Under the pieces are notes generated by a model. The model saw nothing but the letters and a program-made list of their open reading frames with translations. It had not been told where the DNA came from and made no database searches. The position numbers and the translations under genes are program-made. A stretch of 64,000 nt of DNA from Rusavskia elegans (taxonomy: Eukaryota; Ascomycota; Lecanoromycetes; Teloschistales; Teloschistaceae). Positions 9,227 through 21,400 of this stretch are shown one piece after another. The stretch's first letter is position 1. Each line of letters begins with the position of its first letter. Location: assembly GCA_011316305.1 (NCBI GenBank), contig SAUG01000089.1, forward strand, positions 1 through 64,000. Direction: 5' to 3'.

Positions 9227-11975
9227 TACTGGGCAGAAGGATTTGAGCAATGAGAGTGAGAGGGGCGGGATGAGGTGTTAGGTGGTTGCGATGATTTCGA
9301 CGCTGGCGTTGTCACACTCTCTTGCTTGTCAGAGGCTGCAGAAAGAGCTAGGGTTTCACAAGGAGATGCGTTGCTTTCGTTCTGGGCCGGGGAGATAATC
9401 ATGTGGGCACTTTGGATCCTGAGCACGAGGCTTGTATATTAGCGTTTGTGGTTCACAAACATGTCGTTATGAATCTATGAAGCATATTCCGGATGATGTT
9501 ATTAAAAGCCCTGGCTCGAAGTAAGGTGTTTTACCTACCTTGGCTTCCTGGCTGCTGATTGGTCTAGACGGTCAAGGTCGACGTATATACTCGATGATCA
9601 TTCAACTCCCACAGATTTGTCACTTAGGATATCCAAGCTAGTTCATGTCAGCTTGTCAGATGTCTAATTCAAAAGCCCAGCGGGACTTAACACAGGTGAT
9701 ATGAGAAGACATTGCGTTTATGTCAGGACCTATACCAAGATATCCATCATCCGGGCAACGGAAGTCGACAAGTCGATTCACCAGTAGTGAACTTGTTTCT
9801 CCAGGCAATAAATCACGCTAGATGAAGAACAGGAAAATGATGATGATTCCTATCTCAAGAGGCCCATCACTTTTGGCGCCGCACCATATGTAATGAGAGC
9901 AGATTTAATGAAACTGCATGTCATGGGGATAGCAGATTGTGTAGGGGGAAGGAACCTCCAGGGAAATATTTTCCAGACCTAGTAGGGAGAAGATGCCCAA
10001 GACTGTATCAATGATGGAAAGACCGTCAGCAACGGTGTCCTATGGGTATCATTGGAAATCCAAACAGGCCATATTCCAGATTACAAGCCCTCCAGGGTTC
10101 ATACAAAAATTTCAACGTTCATGGGCGTGCGGGCACTTTCGATTAAGAGCTCGAATGAGTCTATACAGAGCATGCGGAGCGAGACTCACTACAGCGCATG
10201 ACTAGTAGACTCTCGGGTCGGCTCGCTTGTCATCCTCCCACGTTCACCGTAATGGTTCTGACGGGACGGTTCGCTGCGCAAATGGGTCCATGGAAGAGAC
10301 TTCGAAAGTTGAACAGCCGGCCTGCCGGTCAGCAAGGGTGTCGCGGTGATCGCACTGTTTGCCAGGGAATCTTCGGTCAGACATGTACTCGCTTCATTTG
10401 ATCACTTGTCGACACTTCCACCACTCCACGGTTACTTGAAGTCATTATCAGGACAATACGTGTGTCAGCAATCAAAAGATCATCAGCCGTGACGATCATG
10501 CCCAGCACCAGTAAAAGCTTACGTAGCTGACAGCGATCTTCCAGAAAGAAAGATTCGAAGGACGTTGGATTTCGCTTAGATGCGTACCCATACCGGCTAA
10601 TCCTGCAGTCGTGCACGTGGGGGCCACCAGGGGGCCGTGGGTGTGGTGAATCATTGCCAGATGGGGGTCCCGTAGCAGTCTTGGTGATGGACCCTTTTCG
10701 AGGTAATTGAGATCCTGCAGATCACGGATCGGGGAGATAGGATCCTTGAACGGCTACTTCCTTCGCTTAAAGAGGCCTTGATGATCGAAGTGGACCTGCG
10801 TATTCTCTGTTGGATCAATGGTCCCTGCAAAAGGCTCGGCTTTGGAATGAGTGAACGGTCGACGTTGGAGCAATACAACCGTGCAGCAGCGCTGCATGCC
10901 TCGGGAAGTCAACCATGGCTTTGATAAGTCGCCAGATGCACGATGAAGTATGCAGCAGATGCTCGGTACGGCTATGCAGTACCACCCTAGAACGGCACCA
11001 ATTGACGTGCAGTCAGGCCATGGTAGCCGAAGCGGCTGTTGGAGTACCTTGACAGCCTCATTTCCAGGAAGATTGTGCTTTTGAGGTCGTGTGGAAGGGT
11101 GCCAATAGCCCTGCACTTGCAACCCGGAGCGAAGAAGGCTCAGGGATGCGCTTGGTTCACGGTTGCCTCGAGAAGTGGGCATAGCTGCGATGTTTTGGAG
11201 GATCCGCGTTGCAATGCTGTCCTAATTGGCGGTGGAATGTTCAGTCACGACCTATCGATTAATTCCATCGGTCGAATTTGTTTTCAGCTTCAGCTGTCAA
11301 GGCAGAAGGGTGTCAACTCCGAACGACTTATCCAACCATGTGGGCAAATATCAACGGCCATAGAGCACGGTAGTGGGGGGACGAAAGACAAGTCCAGAGC
11401 ATCGAACGCACTGCACGGCTGGCTACATGTGAATCTAGTCACATTCTGGTATTGTGGTGATATGGCTTGCATCTGGCAGATTGTGGCAGATTTTGTGTAT
11501 AGTGGATGATGCTCACGGCTGTGATCTACTGCCTGCTTGGATGCTGAAGATTCCATTTGGTCCAGCCGGTTTGAGTTGAGTGGCCACGGGCGCTATATGA
11601 AGCTGTCATAGCTGAAAAGGAGTCAAAGTGTGAGGGCGACCAGCTTTCCCCATGCCTACACCCTTACGGGTCGGTCGACCGCAAACGCTCGGGGGGGCGG
11701 TAACATCTGCCGGCTGCATTAATCTGATCTGACGTCAAGCATATGTCGTAGTGCGGTTTCGAAATGTCACGGCCGTTGATGAGTCGATCAACGAGCGCCC
11801 GCTTGCCCACGTTGTTATTATTGTAATTGATAGATTCAATGACCCAAGGAGTCGACAAACTCTGATGTCGCCAAACGCACAGCACCCAGCACCAAAATGA
11901 CAGTTAGCTTCAGCCAGACTGCCGGACGAAACCTTACTAATTGCTAACATTGCTAGCATGTGCTAGGGAAGACTA
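9227..11975. other. 2.7-kb gene-poor interval
   Basis: Open frames of up to about 150 codons exist on both strands and overlap one another, with no domain, signal peptide or intron structure I can support. No RNA gene is seen. Confidence 0.4.
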
Positions 11976-12317
11976 CAGTGAACCGTCGCTACAACGAATT
12001 ATCGTTTCCAGCCAACCAGTTCGTTATGAGGCGAGATTCGTTGTGATTGTATGCATAAGGCTTTATACAAGGTATCAGAGAAGTTATATAAGGGACTAGT
12101 CGTAGAGATAATACAATACAAGTTGATACTTGTCCAATGATTCGGCCAGGGCCTGCCTTACTACTGAATGATCCTCTTTCTATAACGAATTCGGAATAAC
12201 GAACTCGAAATAGTGGACTTTCTCGTTAAACGCCTAACAAGATAATCGTTTCCCTATACCAGATTCGTTGCAGAGCGAGATGGTTAAGATCAACTTCGTT
12301 GTAGCGAGGGTTCACTG
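11976..12317. mobile_element. MITE of pogo/Fot1 type with TA target duplication
   Basis: The 342-bp element is bounded by TA at 11974-11975 and 12318-12319. The left end reads cagtgaaccgtcgctacaac and the right end, on the opposite strand, cagtgaaccctcgctacaac; the inverted repeats match at 22 of the first 23 bases. TA duplication and a CAGTGAACC-type end are features of Tc1/mariner pogo/Fot1 elements. It has no transposase frame, so it is non-autonomous. Subterminal copies of a tcgtttcc...ttcgtt...gcgag block occur on both sides. Confidence 0.85.
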
Positions 12318-15300
12318 TAAGAGGAAGACTATCGAGGAGTCGAGGAAATAACTCCGCAGCCCAGCGGCACAATGCCATTGGTCTGGCACTTTGGACTGAC
12401 GTCTTCACGCATGGCATTTATCATTGACAGATGCCGGAACACCAAAGTAATCCAGAGGCGGTACTCATAACTCACTTGGCCACAGCATCTCTGTGGTGAA
12501 ATATGTTGCTGCTGCCTGGTGATGAAATCTGCTGAAAGGAAGAACGCCTCAATCGGGGTCCGGGTCTAGACCGGTCCAAAAGACGATGGGCATCTGTCAG
12601 GCTCAGGGGGGCCCTGTCAGTCGGAAGGGACGCCTGCCGGTAGATCTGACGCGGTGCAGGATCTAGGGGAAAGCCATCATCGTTGGCCTGTCATGCCCAC
12701 GTCTGGCACGTCGTGACTGTACCTATCAGACTAGCAAGCCGGCAGTCCATGGCGTGTGTGTGATTTGGAATATGCTCAACCCAGTCGTCTTGACTGGGCG
12801 GCTGATGGCCTCGTCCAGGGTGTGGCGTCCAAACGACAGGTGGTGAATTCACATTGAGCAATCACCCGGGGTACGAGTACAGGAAGCAAGAAGCAAATGA
12901 ATGATATCTCCTCGAGGTAACCGTTGCAGACCGACGACCTGCCTTGGCCCTTGATGGCCGTCCGCCGATCGGTCCACAAATGGTCATAATAGCCTCGATC
13001 GCCAAGGCCAATTCCAGCAGGAATCCCTATTAATTTACCAGCAATGCAGGACGGGACGATCCCAATAACCCTTGTAATCATCGGCGAGGCAAAGTGTCGC
13101 GAGGGGAAAGCCGGCAAGCGTGTCCTGGGTGCCGGGAAGCTCCAGGAACCGCCTGGCAGCTGCAGTGCATCGTTCTTCGACCTTATGCAGCATCGAGTCT
13201 ACTGCGGAGGGTCCAAATGCGGAAAGAGCGATTCCATATGCACGTATCATACAACCACCAGCTGCTACTACTACTTCCCCGCCCCTCCCCCAAAACCGTA
13301 TGACTGCCGGATTACTTAGTCTGGTCATCTGCCACGAACAACACCGACTGTCATGATTACCATTACTATGAACGATGTGAGGATTCTATTTTTGGAGCGC
13401 CCCACTTGCATACGCGGCTCATCGGATACTCAGCGGCTGCTTGGATTGGTCCGCAACGAGCGAGTTCAAGAATGATTCATGATGAACAATCCTATTATTA
13501 TGATTGTGCCCCTTCATTGCCGACCCCCAAAGTCAACAGGGGTTGGAGCTACTTGATCCCCAGGAATCAGAATTTGATATTCTTGTGGCGACAGGCTGGC
13601 TCGTCATCATCCGCAGCGGCGCATAACGTCTGATCAGATCAGTGGCAACATCGACTAAGCACAGCATCCATTCAAGACTACTCGGCAAAGCGCTGCAATT
13701 GGGGTCCGCTGACGAATCGACATGGCAAGAAGAAGAGCTGATGGCTGATGGAGACACCGAAGCTACCTTATGGACCCTGGTTGCCAGCAGCTTATTAGCA
13801 TCGACTGGCAACCAGATGACTTGCATATGGGCCCGCTCCGAATCTAGCAACCTAGCATGGCCTTAGTATCTGCTCACTTTACCGTCTGGATCCACATCAG
13901 CCCCCCCTACCTTACCGACTACCGACCCTGTGCGTGACCTTGCCCGCCTGGGACGCAGCCAGCATGGGGCCACATGGCTGCATCATGGATCTGGTAAAGC
14001 AAGCCATCGACCGACTACCTATCCGCTTGGGCTCGATAGTCTCCCTTATTCACCGAACAATACCACCTCGGGTCCCCAATGGTGGGGAGACCCTCGAAAG
14101 CCCTGCGCCGGCCATGGTCCACTAGCACGCAACACCATGACGGCAAGCAACAAATGACTCGCCGCAACTCCATTCAGCGCCTCCAACTTCCATCGAGCCA
14201 TGGGACTCTTCCAAATCCTGCGCTATCCTTCCTATCCCCGAAACATCTTCCCTGCTCGTCACATCCTCTAACCTACTGGTTCACTGCTCTTACACGCGCT
14301 CCGTAGCCTGAAGTCTTCACCACTCACCACCGACACCCGACTGGAAGGGATCGTCAACAACCAAACCCACTCATCTCCAGCTCCTTAACTCGTCGCGCCT
14401 TCCTGCAACTTCGCCTAGATCCCAAAGCGGTAGATGTGTCAGGAGCGACCATCTGGGACCCACGCGAACTTCAGCAAGAGCACGAGGCAAAAAGGTGGCT
14501 CCCGGCTCCCAGGTCCAACCAACAGCCGGAACGAACACCTTCACCAACTCGAACGAACGTTTGGACCACCCTTCTGCCTGACATACCGAGACACGCAAAT
14601 CAACCAAAGGTGGGGACTCTGGCGTCAAATGGTAGCATACTACTTTAGCAGCCTTGCTCGGATCAAAGGTCGACTGCACGAATCGGAATATCCACTCAAA
14701 ACACACTATCCATGACCTAATTGACGCCCTCATCCTCTTTTCTTACCTGGCGCCATCCCATCTGTCAAAGGCACTTTAGGTTCCGCCCAGTGGTTGTGGT
14801 GGTCGGTGCGTTCCCCGTTGCTGCTGCCACCCCCTCCGCTGCTATCTTCCACCTACATAATTTCACACTCGGCATCTGGCATCTGTGTGACTATCAAAAT
14901 TTTCCGAAGCGACCCTCCACCACCACTGAGATCATCCTGCATACTGCCATATCAAGTCTTTGACTTGTCAACGCTCAACTTTCTTCAACACCATCTGCCT
15001 CAGCCGGACGCTGCAGGTGGCTATAGGACTTGCTCGGGCAGGCGGCCAAGGTCTGCCGACATTACGTACGGGCCGTATTTCCATGTGGTGGACTACTTGA
15101 ACAGAGGTTACATGGGATCTGATAAAGACACCACGCCTTCTGTCTTCGTATCTAATCAATCCATGCTACACCGCCGCTGCTGTGGAGAACCAAGTCACAA
15201 GTACGTGAAACTTTTCTTGGACCTCTCAAGTTAGATATGAGAACAGAATCTATCTACAACGTCCTTATAATAGTGCATTCACTGGTGACTTGCTTTGTCT

Positions 15301-15514
15301 CGTTGCTCCCACCATACACTCTCTTGGTGATAGGAAAGAGGCTCGAATCGAGGGGCTTCTATGGAGAGACAGAACATCTCCCTGTTCTTTCAACCCTCCG
15401 GGCACCCAGAGAGCCGTCGAGTTCGAGTCCTGACTGACAGGTTTTCTGACTCTGCAATTAGGTCTCTGTACTCGTCATAATCAAATCAATCTACGGCTAC
15501 GCTTCGTTCAACCG
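12318..15514. other. 3.2-kb interval: gene-poor part and likely TALE leader
   Basis: No gene is recognised. The last 800 bp are pyrimidine-rich with many C/T runs, as is common in promoters and long 5' leaders of fungal regulatory genes, so they probably serve the homeobox gene at 15515. Several short ATG frames there could be upstream ORFs if transcribed. Confidence 0.35.
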
Positions 15515-16731
15515 ATGTCGAGAAGCACGCCTTTGCCAAGGGACAGGTACGAGCGAGGATCTCCAGGTCCGCTCGCCGTTCCCAGTCGCGATCGTGGCCG
15601 ACACAGCGATACAAATTTACCCCCTTTACGTGAAGTAAGTTGTCCGCCGAACTTTTTTTTGTGAAATTCGCATCGCTGATGAGGCACAGGCGATTCCAGA
15701 AATCCGAAGCGCGGACCCCAATGACCGAAATTACTCGTCCTATGCCCGCGAACTGAACGACAAGGCGCCAGGTCCGGGATTCTACCCGCCAACGCCATCA
15801 CTTGGACCTTCCCCTCCGAGCAGTAGATCACGGTTTCCACCCGGCGGCAGCAGCTCTTCAAGTCAACGGTCGAGCAATGGAAATCGCCTTCACGAATCTC
15901 ACGACCGGTCAAGAATGCCATCGGAATTGCACCTTCCCATGCATGCCGGCCCACCAAGCCGCAGCAGCGGTTCACCTGCTGCTCGGACTTACGCCGACAA
16001 TCGTCACCTAGGCTCGTCGAACGCAGATCGTCGAGTCGGGACCCCAGATAGAGGTCCAATGATGAACGGCAAATCCCCCGAGTCCAGCTCCCTTCCTCCG
16101 ATTCACCGACTTACGCAGCCCGCAGGCTCGTCGTACATGCCTTCCCAATTACCGCCCATGAATCCCGGTGGCCGGCCAGCAATGGAAAATTCTTATCTAC
16201 CCCCACAGCCACCGCATATGGACCCTCGCTACACTCAATCCGTAGGCTATATGCCTCAATCTCACGATCCTTACGCGCATTCAGGGCAGCAAGTACAATT
16301 CCACAACGTCGAAGTTGGCGAAAACCGGAACAAGAAGCGCCGTGGAAACCTCCCCAAACAGACTACTGATATCCTTCGTGCATGGCTGCATGACCATCTG
16401 GATCACGCCTATCCGAGCGAGGAGCAGAAACAGCATTTGATCCGAGAGACAGGCCTTAGTGAGTTTGATCATCCGATCTTCCCTTCTTGTCCTTGTTGAG
16501 GGGACTTTCAAGGTGGCGTCCTCAGCAGGTAATTTCTGCTTTGTGCGATACTCTTGCTGACCACCATCAATGATTATAGCCGATAAACAGGTCAGCAACT
16601 GGTTCATTAACGCTCGACGACGGAACCTTCCTCGGCTGGTTGGGCAGGCGCAAGCAGAGAGTAAATTGATGGCCAAGCAACCTTCCAGCAGCCGGAGTCC
16701 TGATGAGAGGGATTCCCCAAGGAGACGCTAA
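15515..16731 (+). CDS. TALE-class homeobox transcription factor
   Basis: Three exons (15515-15634, 15690-16458, 16580-16731) give 346 residues; introns of 55 and 121 bp have gtaagt and gtgagt donors and keep frame. Residues 1-250 are Pro/Ser/Arg-rich and look disordered. The homeodomain covers about residues 253-315. It starts [10 protein letters not shown], carries the three-residue loop extension at [10 protein letters not shown], and ends in the recognition helix [19 protein letters not shown], with the invariant W, F, N and R. Intron 2 splits the homeodomain between helix 2 and helix 3. Yeast relatives are Cup9 and Tos8. The target genes here are unknown; a role in development is inference from filamentous-fungal relatives. 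Confidence 0.9.
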
Positions 16732-17640
16732 GTCGAATGGCATGCACATAACAGACCTCGACCATACGCGGCCTTCTGTAGTCGAACCGACCTCCAGCCG
16801 CATGGATCACGCAAGCAGACGAACATTTCTTTTGAGAATCATATGGTTGTCAAGGCTCAGCAGCCTCGCACATACCTCGTTTCCTTGACTTCTTTGGTGC
16901 CATTCAATACGGCGTTACGAAGGGCATAAAGGAAGATTACGTTGTCCGCAAGGACTTTCATTGGTACATTTAATTTTGATTTGGGAAGGGGTAGGGCAAT
17001 GGGCTTCAGGAAAAGAAGGGATCCCGACGCCACTCCCTTTCATACGAAGACGGGACGATCTCTCGCAGTCGGAACGAGAATCGGATACTCGTTTGTCATA
17101 ATACTTCTTTGCGGGGAATTCTTAGCACGGCGCTGGAGGCAGCATGTCCGAATTGTTCTTTTGTGTCCAAGGCTTCGGTTCGGAAGGTTATCATACATGT
17201 GCTTTGGTTGTATTTACTTACTCGTCACCGGTTCATTGGACTGGAGGAGGAATGGTGGTTCACGTAACGTGTTGAGAAGGTTGTACCAAAAGGGACACAA
17301 CCCGCCCGGGGGGAAACCTGGTAGCTGGGTTTTCTAGTTCTGGCCATGTGGGATTATGGGTGTGCGAGGGAACATATATGCACACCCCACGACACAATAC
17401 ATGAAATATTTGTCCATGCGTTCCAAACACCAATCTTGCGATATGGGTGATTTTTGCGGGGTTGTCGGATTATATACACTACTTGTGATTTCATCTCCTT
17501 TCTGGCACACACACACACAGAATCCGGAGTCAACGACCTGAACGCGCTGAGGGTGGACTTTCCCGTTCTCTTTATAAACAATATGTAACGAAAACAGCGA
17601 ATCAAGATTTTCGATATCATCCGATTCTGCAAACGAGTTA

Positions 17641-17752
17641 TATTTTTTTTTTATTGTTTTATTTGTTTTTTTGGTGCCCGGTCAACCGTCGGTTCCGTGA
17701 GCAATTTACCTCAGTGTTGGTACGCTAGCGTTGGATTTTTTTTTTTTTTTTT
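17641..17752 (-). repeat. SINE-like dispersed repeat, copy 1
   Basis: The core 17673-17735 begins ggtgcccggt and ends with gttggtac...gcgttgga. It aligns over about 60 bp with the element at 39644-39702, with roughly three quarters of positions equal by eye. On the minus strand the core ends in accgggcacc and runs into an A-rich tail (17641-17672 in T-rich form). A second run of T follows at 17736-17752. No flanking target duplication is visible for this copy. Confidence 0.5.
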
Positions 17753-17789
17753 GCTTCTTTTGGCGATTGGAATCATCTTCTGTTAATAT

Positions 17790-17882
17790 AATGGGATGGG
17801 ATGGAATAGATAGGATAGGATAAGATGGGATAGGATAGGGTAGGATAGAATAGGAAAGGAAAAGGAAAAGAAAAAGAAAAAG
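17790..17882. repeat. Imperfect purine-rich microsatellite
   Basis: Tandem variants of gggat, ataggat and aaaagg units run into a (aaaag)n stretch. It lies in the 3' interval downstream of Doa10. Confidence 0.7.
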
Positions 17883-18456
17883 AATCGACGACTTTGTCTG
17901 GGAAAGCATGCATATACCGTTCTATGATTGGCATTGGGAAAGGGGGGCAAAGGGTCGGGTTGAGATGCGAGAATACTGCATCGCACTTCCTTTCAAATAA
18001 GAAAAATCCGGGATTCGTTTGCTGGCTGGCTGCTGTACCGTCCGTTGGCTTCTGTGTGTGTGTGTGGGCTTGGAGGATAATATACGTGGTAGAGCTGGCA
18101 ATGTAGGGTATTGCTTCCTGAATTGAACTTTGATGTAAAGACAGGTGGCGATGATGGGATGGAGCTAGGTTGCATGGACGATAGATGAAATGCACTCCCC
18201 GGGTGGCAATACACATTGAACGTAACTCAAAGGTCCGACGGCAAAAACAATAAGAGCATGTCGGTCCGATCTGCAAGACATGGACTGGTGAGGTGGTGAG
18301 ATATCGTTGAGTGGATAGCTAAACGTCTATGTCCCTGGGCTCGACATGGCCGTTGCCATCGAGCATCGCGCCCATCGAGAGACAAGGGTCAAGTTGTCTC
18401 CTTCCATGCCGACTCCGTATTTCCTGACCGTAATGTTATTGATCCGATCGTCTATT

Positions 18457-21400
18457 TTACATGCCAACCCTGCTCCCACCAACGACAGCCGGTGTCTTGC
18501 GCTCTCCAAAGTTGTGCAGCCTCTCCCCAATGAGATAGACCTCATCACGAATCCTTCGCTTCCACCCTTTGAACGCCTTGGCCGCGTAATGCATGGCCCC
18601 AATCCCAATACCTTGACCCAGAAAACATGGATAGCTGTACCGATATACCGCGCTCTTGACTGCAGGGTCCACTCCAAACATCATCCAATGGTTGACAATC
18701 CAGCCAGCGCCCAGGGGTGTGGCGAGCAAGGCACACAGCATGACCGTAGCTGGAAAGATGAAGCCACGAGTAGCGAGACGGACATCGGGATCCGTCCAGC
18801 CATCGCGGATGATGTTGCGTAGTGCGATTGCCGCTCTCGAACCTTCGTACCAGAAAACGAACCGACCGATCATCTTGACATACAGCACCCCCAGGGTCCA
18901 GTCTTGGATAAGGTAAATCACATGACGGTCTGCGACGCCGGTGCTGAAAAACGTGTGCAGCGGAACGATGAAGTACAGCTCCACAACTAAGGCGACTAGG
19001 CCGGGGAGCAGAACCCCAAAGGCGGTGTATGTGTAAAGAACGCGGGCAAGGCGAACAGCATAATGGGCGTTCCGCTCGAGGATCTTGGAAGCGTTTGATT
19101 CACGGGTGGGAACAAAGGTATGTCGCCAGTGGTTGAAGATGAAGCGAGCGTTGAGAAGGGCGAAGCCAATACCGCCAAGGATATTGACACCAATGCAAAA
19201 GGCGTAGACATCGTTCATGCGAGGGTGAAAGGGGAAGATGTTGGAGAAGACGTAACGACCGAAGACGAGAGGGATGACGGTGAAGCATATTCCGGTCGCT
19301 GCGGCGAAGAGCCAAAGGAGGCCGAGAAAGGCGCAGATGCGAAGGCGAAAGTGAGGCGGGATGTAGATGGTGGCGAACTTGCTGTTGTTGCGCCCATGCA
19401 GTCCTTCATCATTCTCTGCCAATCCATCCACACGATTGCCGGCTTCGTCCACCTCGAGGAAAGTGTGGGCGCCTTTGGGGATACGGACTTGGTCGGAGGC
19501 TGGCGTCCGAACATATCTGCCGTCCCGCAAGAAGTAGGCATCCCGGCCTTGATCTTCAATAGACTTTTCTTGCTCCTTGCCAATCACAGGATTTTTCGTA
19601 TCGCCTCGATTGCCCGCGACGACACCCTTCCATGTCCGCCGGACATGACGACCTTCCTCATCTTCCCTCTTGTCGCCAAAGAGAAAGTGTGATAGCCGCA
19701 AGCCCCTGGCACAAGCCTTGAACCACCAGCCATACATCTTGGTGAGCCCCTCAGCAGGTTTGAAGACCCTGACAGCAAGCGGCATTAAGAAATTGTAAAA
19801 GAGCAAATCCACCGGGAACTCCAGAACCGGTTCATTTGATGACCAGTGGATAGGGAAAACGCCGTCAAATGCGGATGAGATCCCCCACACTACGCTTCCC
19901 AGACAGACAATAACAAGGCCCCCGTACACCAAGGCGCTGAATGCAATCTTGCACAACTGAATAAAGACGCTCCGTTCGAGCACATCGCGGACGGGATGGA
20001 AAGTTGGATCGTCAGGATCCCGAATGAAATATAGTACACCGGTCCGCATGATTTTGCGGCACATGGAGACGAACAATGCGAAATGGAACATGTAGCAGGT
20101 GCCCACAAACCAATGCACAAAAAGAGACGTGTATGGTGAGTGGACCGTAAACTCCAGCCGTGAGAAAATCGTGACGTGGCCAAACAGAGGCAGCAGCGCC
20201 ACGTCCAGGAGGAGACCACAGTACAGTGGGAACACGATCATCTCTATGCTGATGATCAGGATGACCTTGAGAACCCCACCCGCCTGATAGAGTATCTCGG
20301 CCATGATGCCGTCGACTTTTTCATCCCTTCTCCTGCCATGGAAGAAAGGGCTCAGCCAAAGGTACCCGACCCCTAGCAGGGCGAAGAACATGTAACCAAA
20401 CAGTATGGCCAAGGCTCGATCTCTTGTATCCCAATACGCAAGAGTGAAGTCTGGGGGTTGGGTCCTCGGCGGTAAAGTCACATTGATACGGAAGATGTTA
20501 AATTGTCGGAGCGCAGCCAACGAGGCAAGACCATTCTGGAATTCCGCCTTGACAGCATCCAACAACAGCCATAGCTTTGCCGTGGAATAGGCCGCAAGCT
20601 CGCGGTAGTCTTCGAAGCTTTGCAAAGATCTATACACCTGTGTAGTGTCGAATCTCCAAGTGCAGGCGGCAACCGCAGATGACACCAGGAGCTGTCCTAT
20701 CTGTGATACTCGTTGTTGTAATGATCTCAACGACTCGTGCGCCATGATAGAGAAGGTGGGTACGTCGGTTTGGGAATGGCTGTCAATCATAGCTGTCAGG
20801 GTGTCTCCCAAACGTGTCTTGGATCTCATGGCGTAGCCCCATGCAACCTCTGCCAATATGTTGTCTCCGTGTAAGAGGTAGGATATGATCTGAAATTTGC
20901 GTAGTGGAGAGCATAGGGTATTGATCGCTGTGGCCACCCAATAATAGGCCCAAGTGATCACAAGAACAACGGCGTCGGAGAAGAAGTCCGCCAACGCTTG
21001 CGCGTACCAGAAGGGCATCTTGAGGAGGAGCGAGACAGGACTGGTAAGGATAATCAGAAACAGTTTCCCCACGGCATACGGCACCCAAATGGCCACGAAG
21101 ATCGTTAGTGACACCAGTACTGCACAGAACATGCCGTTCTGGATCAAACCAGCTATCGGACCTTGCATGCCGATTAACTCCATGACACCTTCAAGATCTT
21201 CAACCTCTTCAATAGCTTCTGGGTCGTTGGGGTCAAGGCCAGCCTGAACGGCGGCAGCCGCGGCTTCAGGGTCCTGAGCTACCGGCTGTGCGTCAGCCTC
21301 TCCGTTACCATCGTGGTGATCTTCAAGCATTGGCTGTCCATGTTCCATAGGCACGAACGGTGCCTCGTTTGCCAGATCTTGCACGACAAGTTCCACGTCA

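Larger units (their letters stand above)
16732..18456. other. Convergent 3' interval with simple and dispersed repeats
   Basis: Lies between the 3' ends of the homeobox gene and Doa10. It contains T-rich tracts, a copy of a dispersed SINE-like element (17673-17735) and an imperfect purine-rich array near 17790-17882. No gene is recognised. Confidence 0.45.

Noticed and set aside
10754..11509. Overlapping frames of 142 and 156 codons on opposite strands
   Set aside because: They overlap each other, show no recognisable motif and have the composition of chance translation.
14371..14733. Minus-strand 120-codon frame upstream of the homeobox gene
   Set aside because: Antisense to a pyrimidine-rich leader; no features of a real protein.
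15421..15430. tRNA T-loop-like gttcgagtcc
   Set aside because: No matching A box, anticodon arm or acceptor stem around it.
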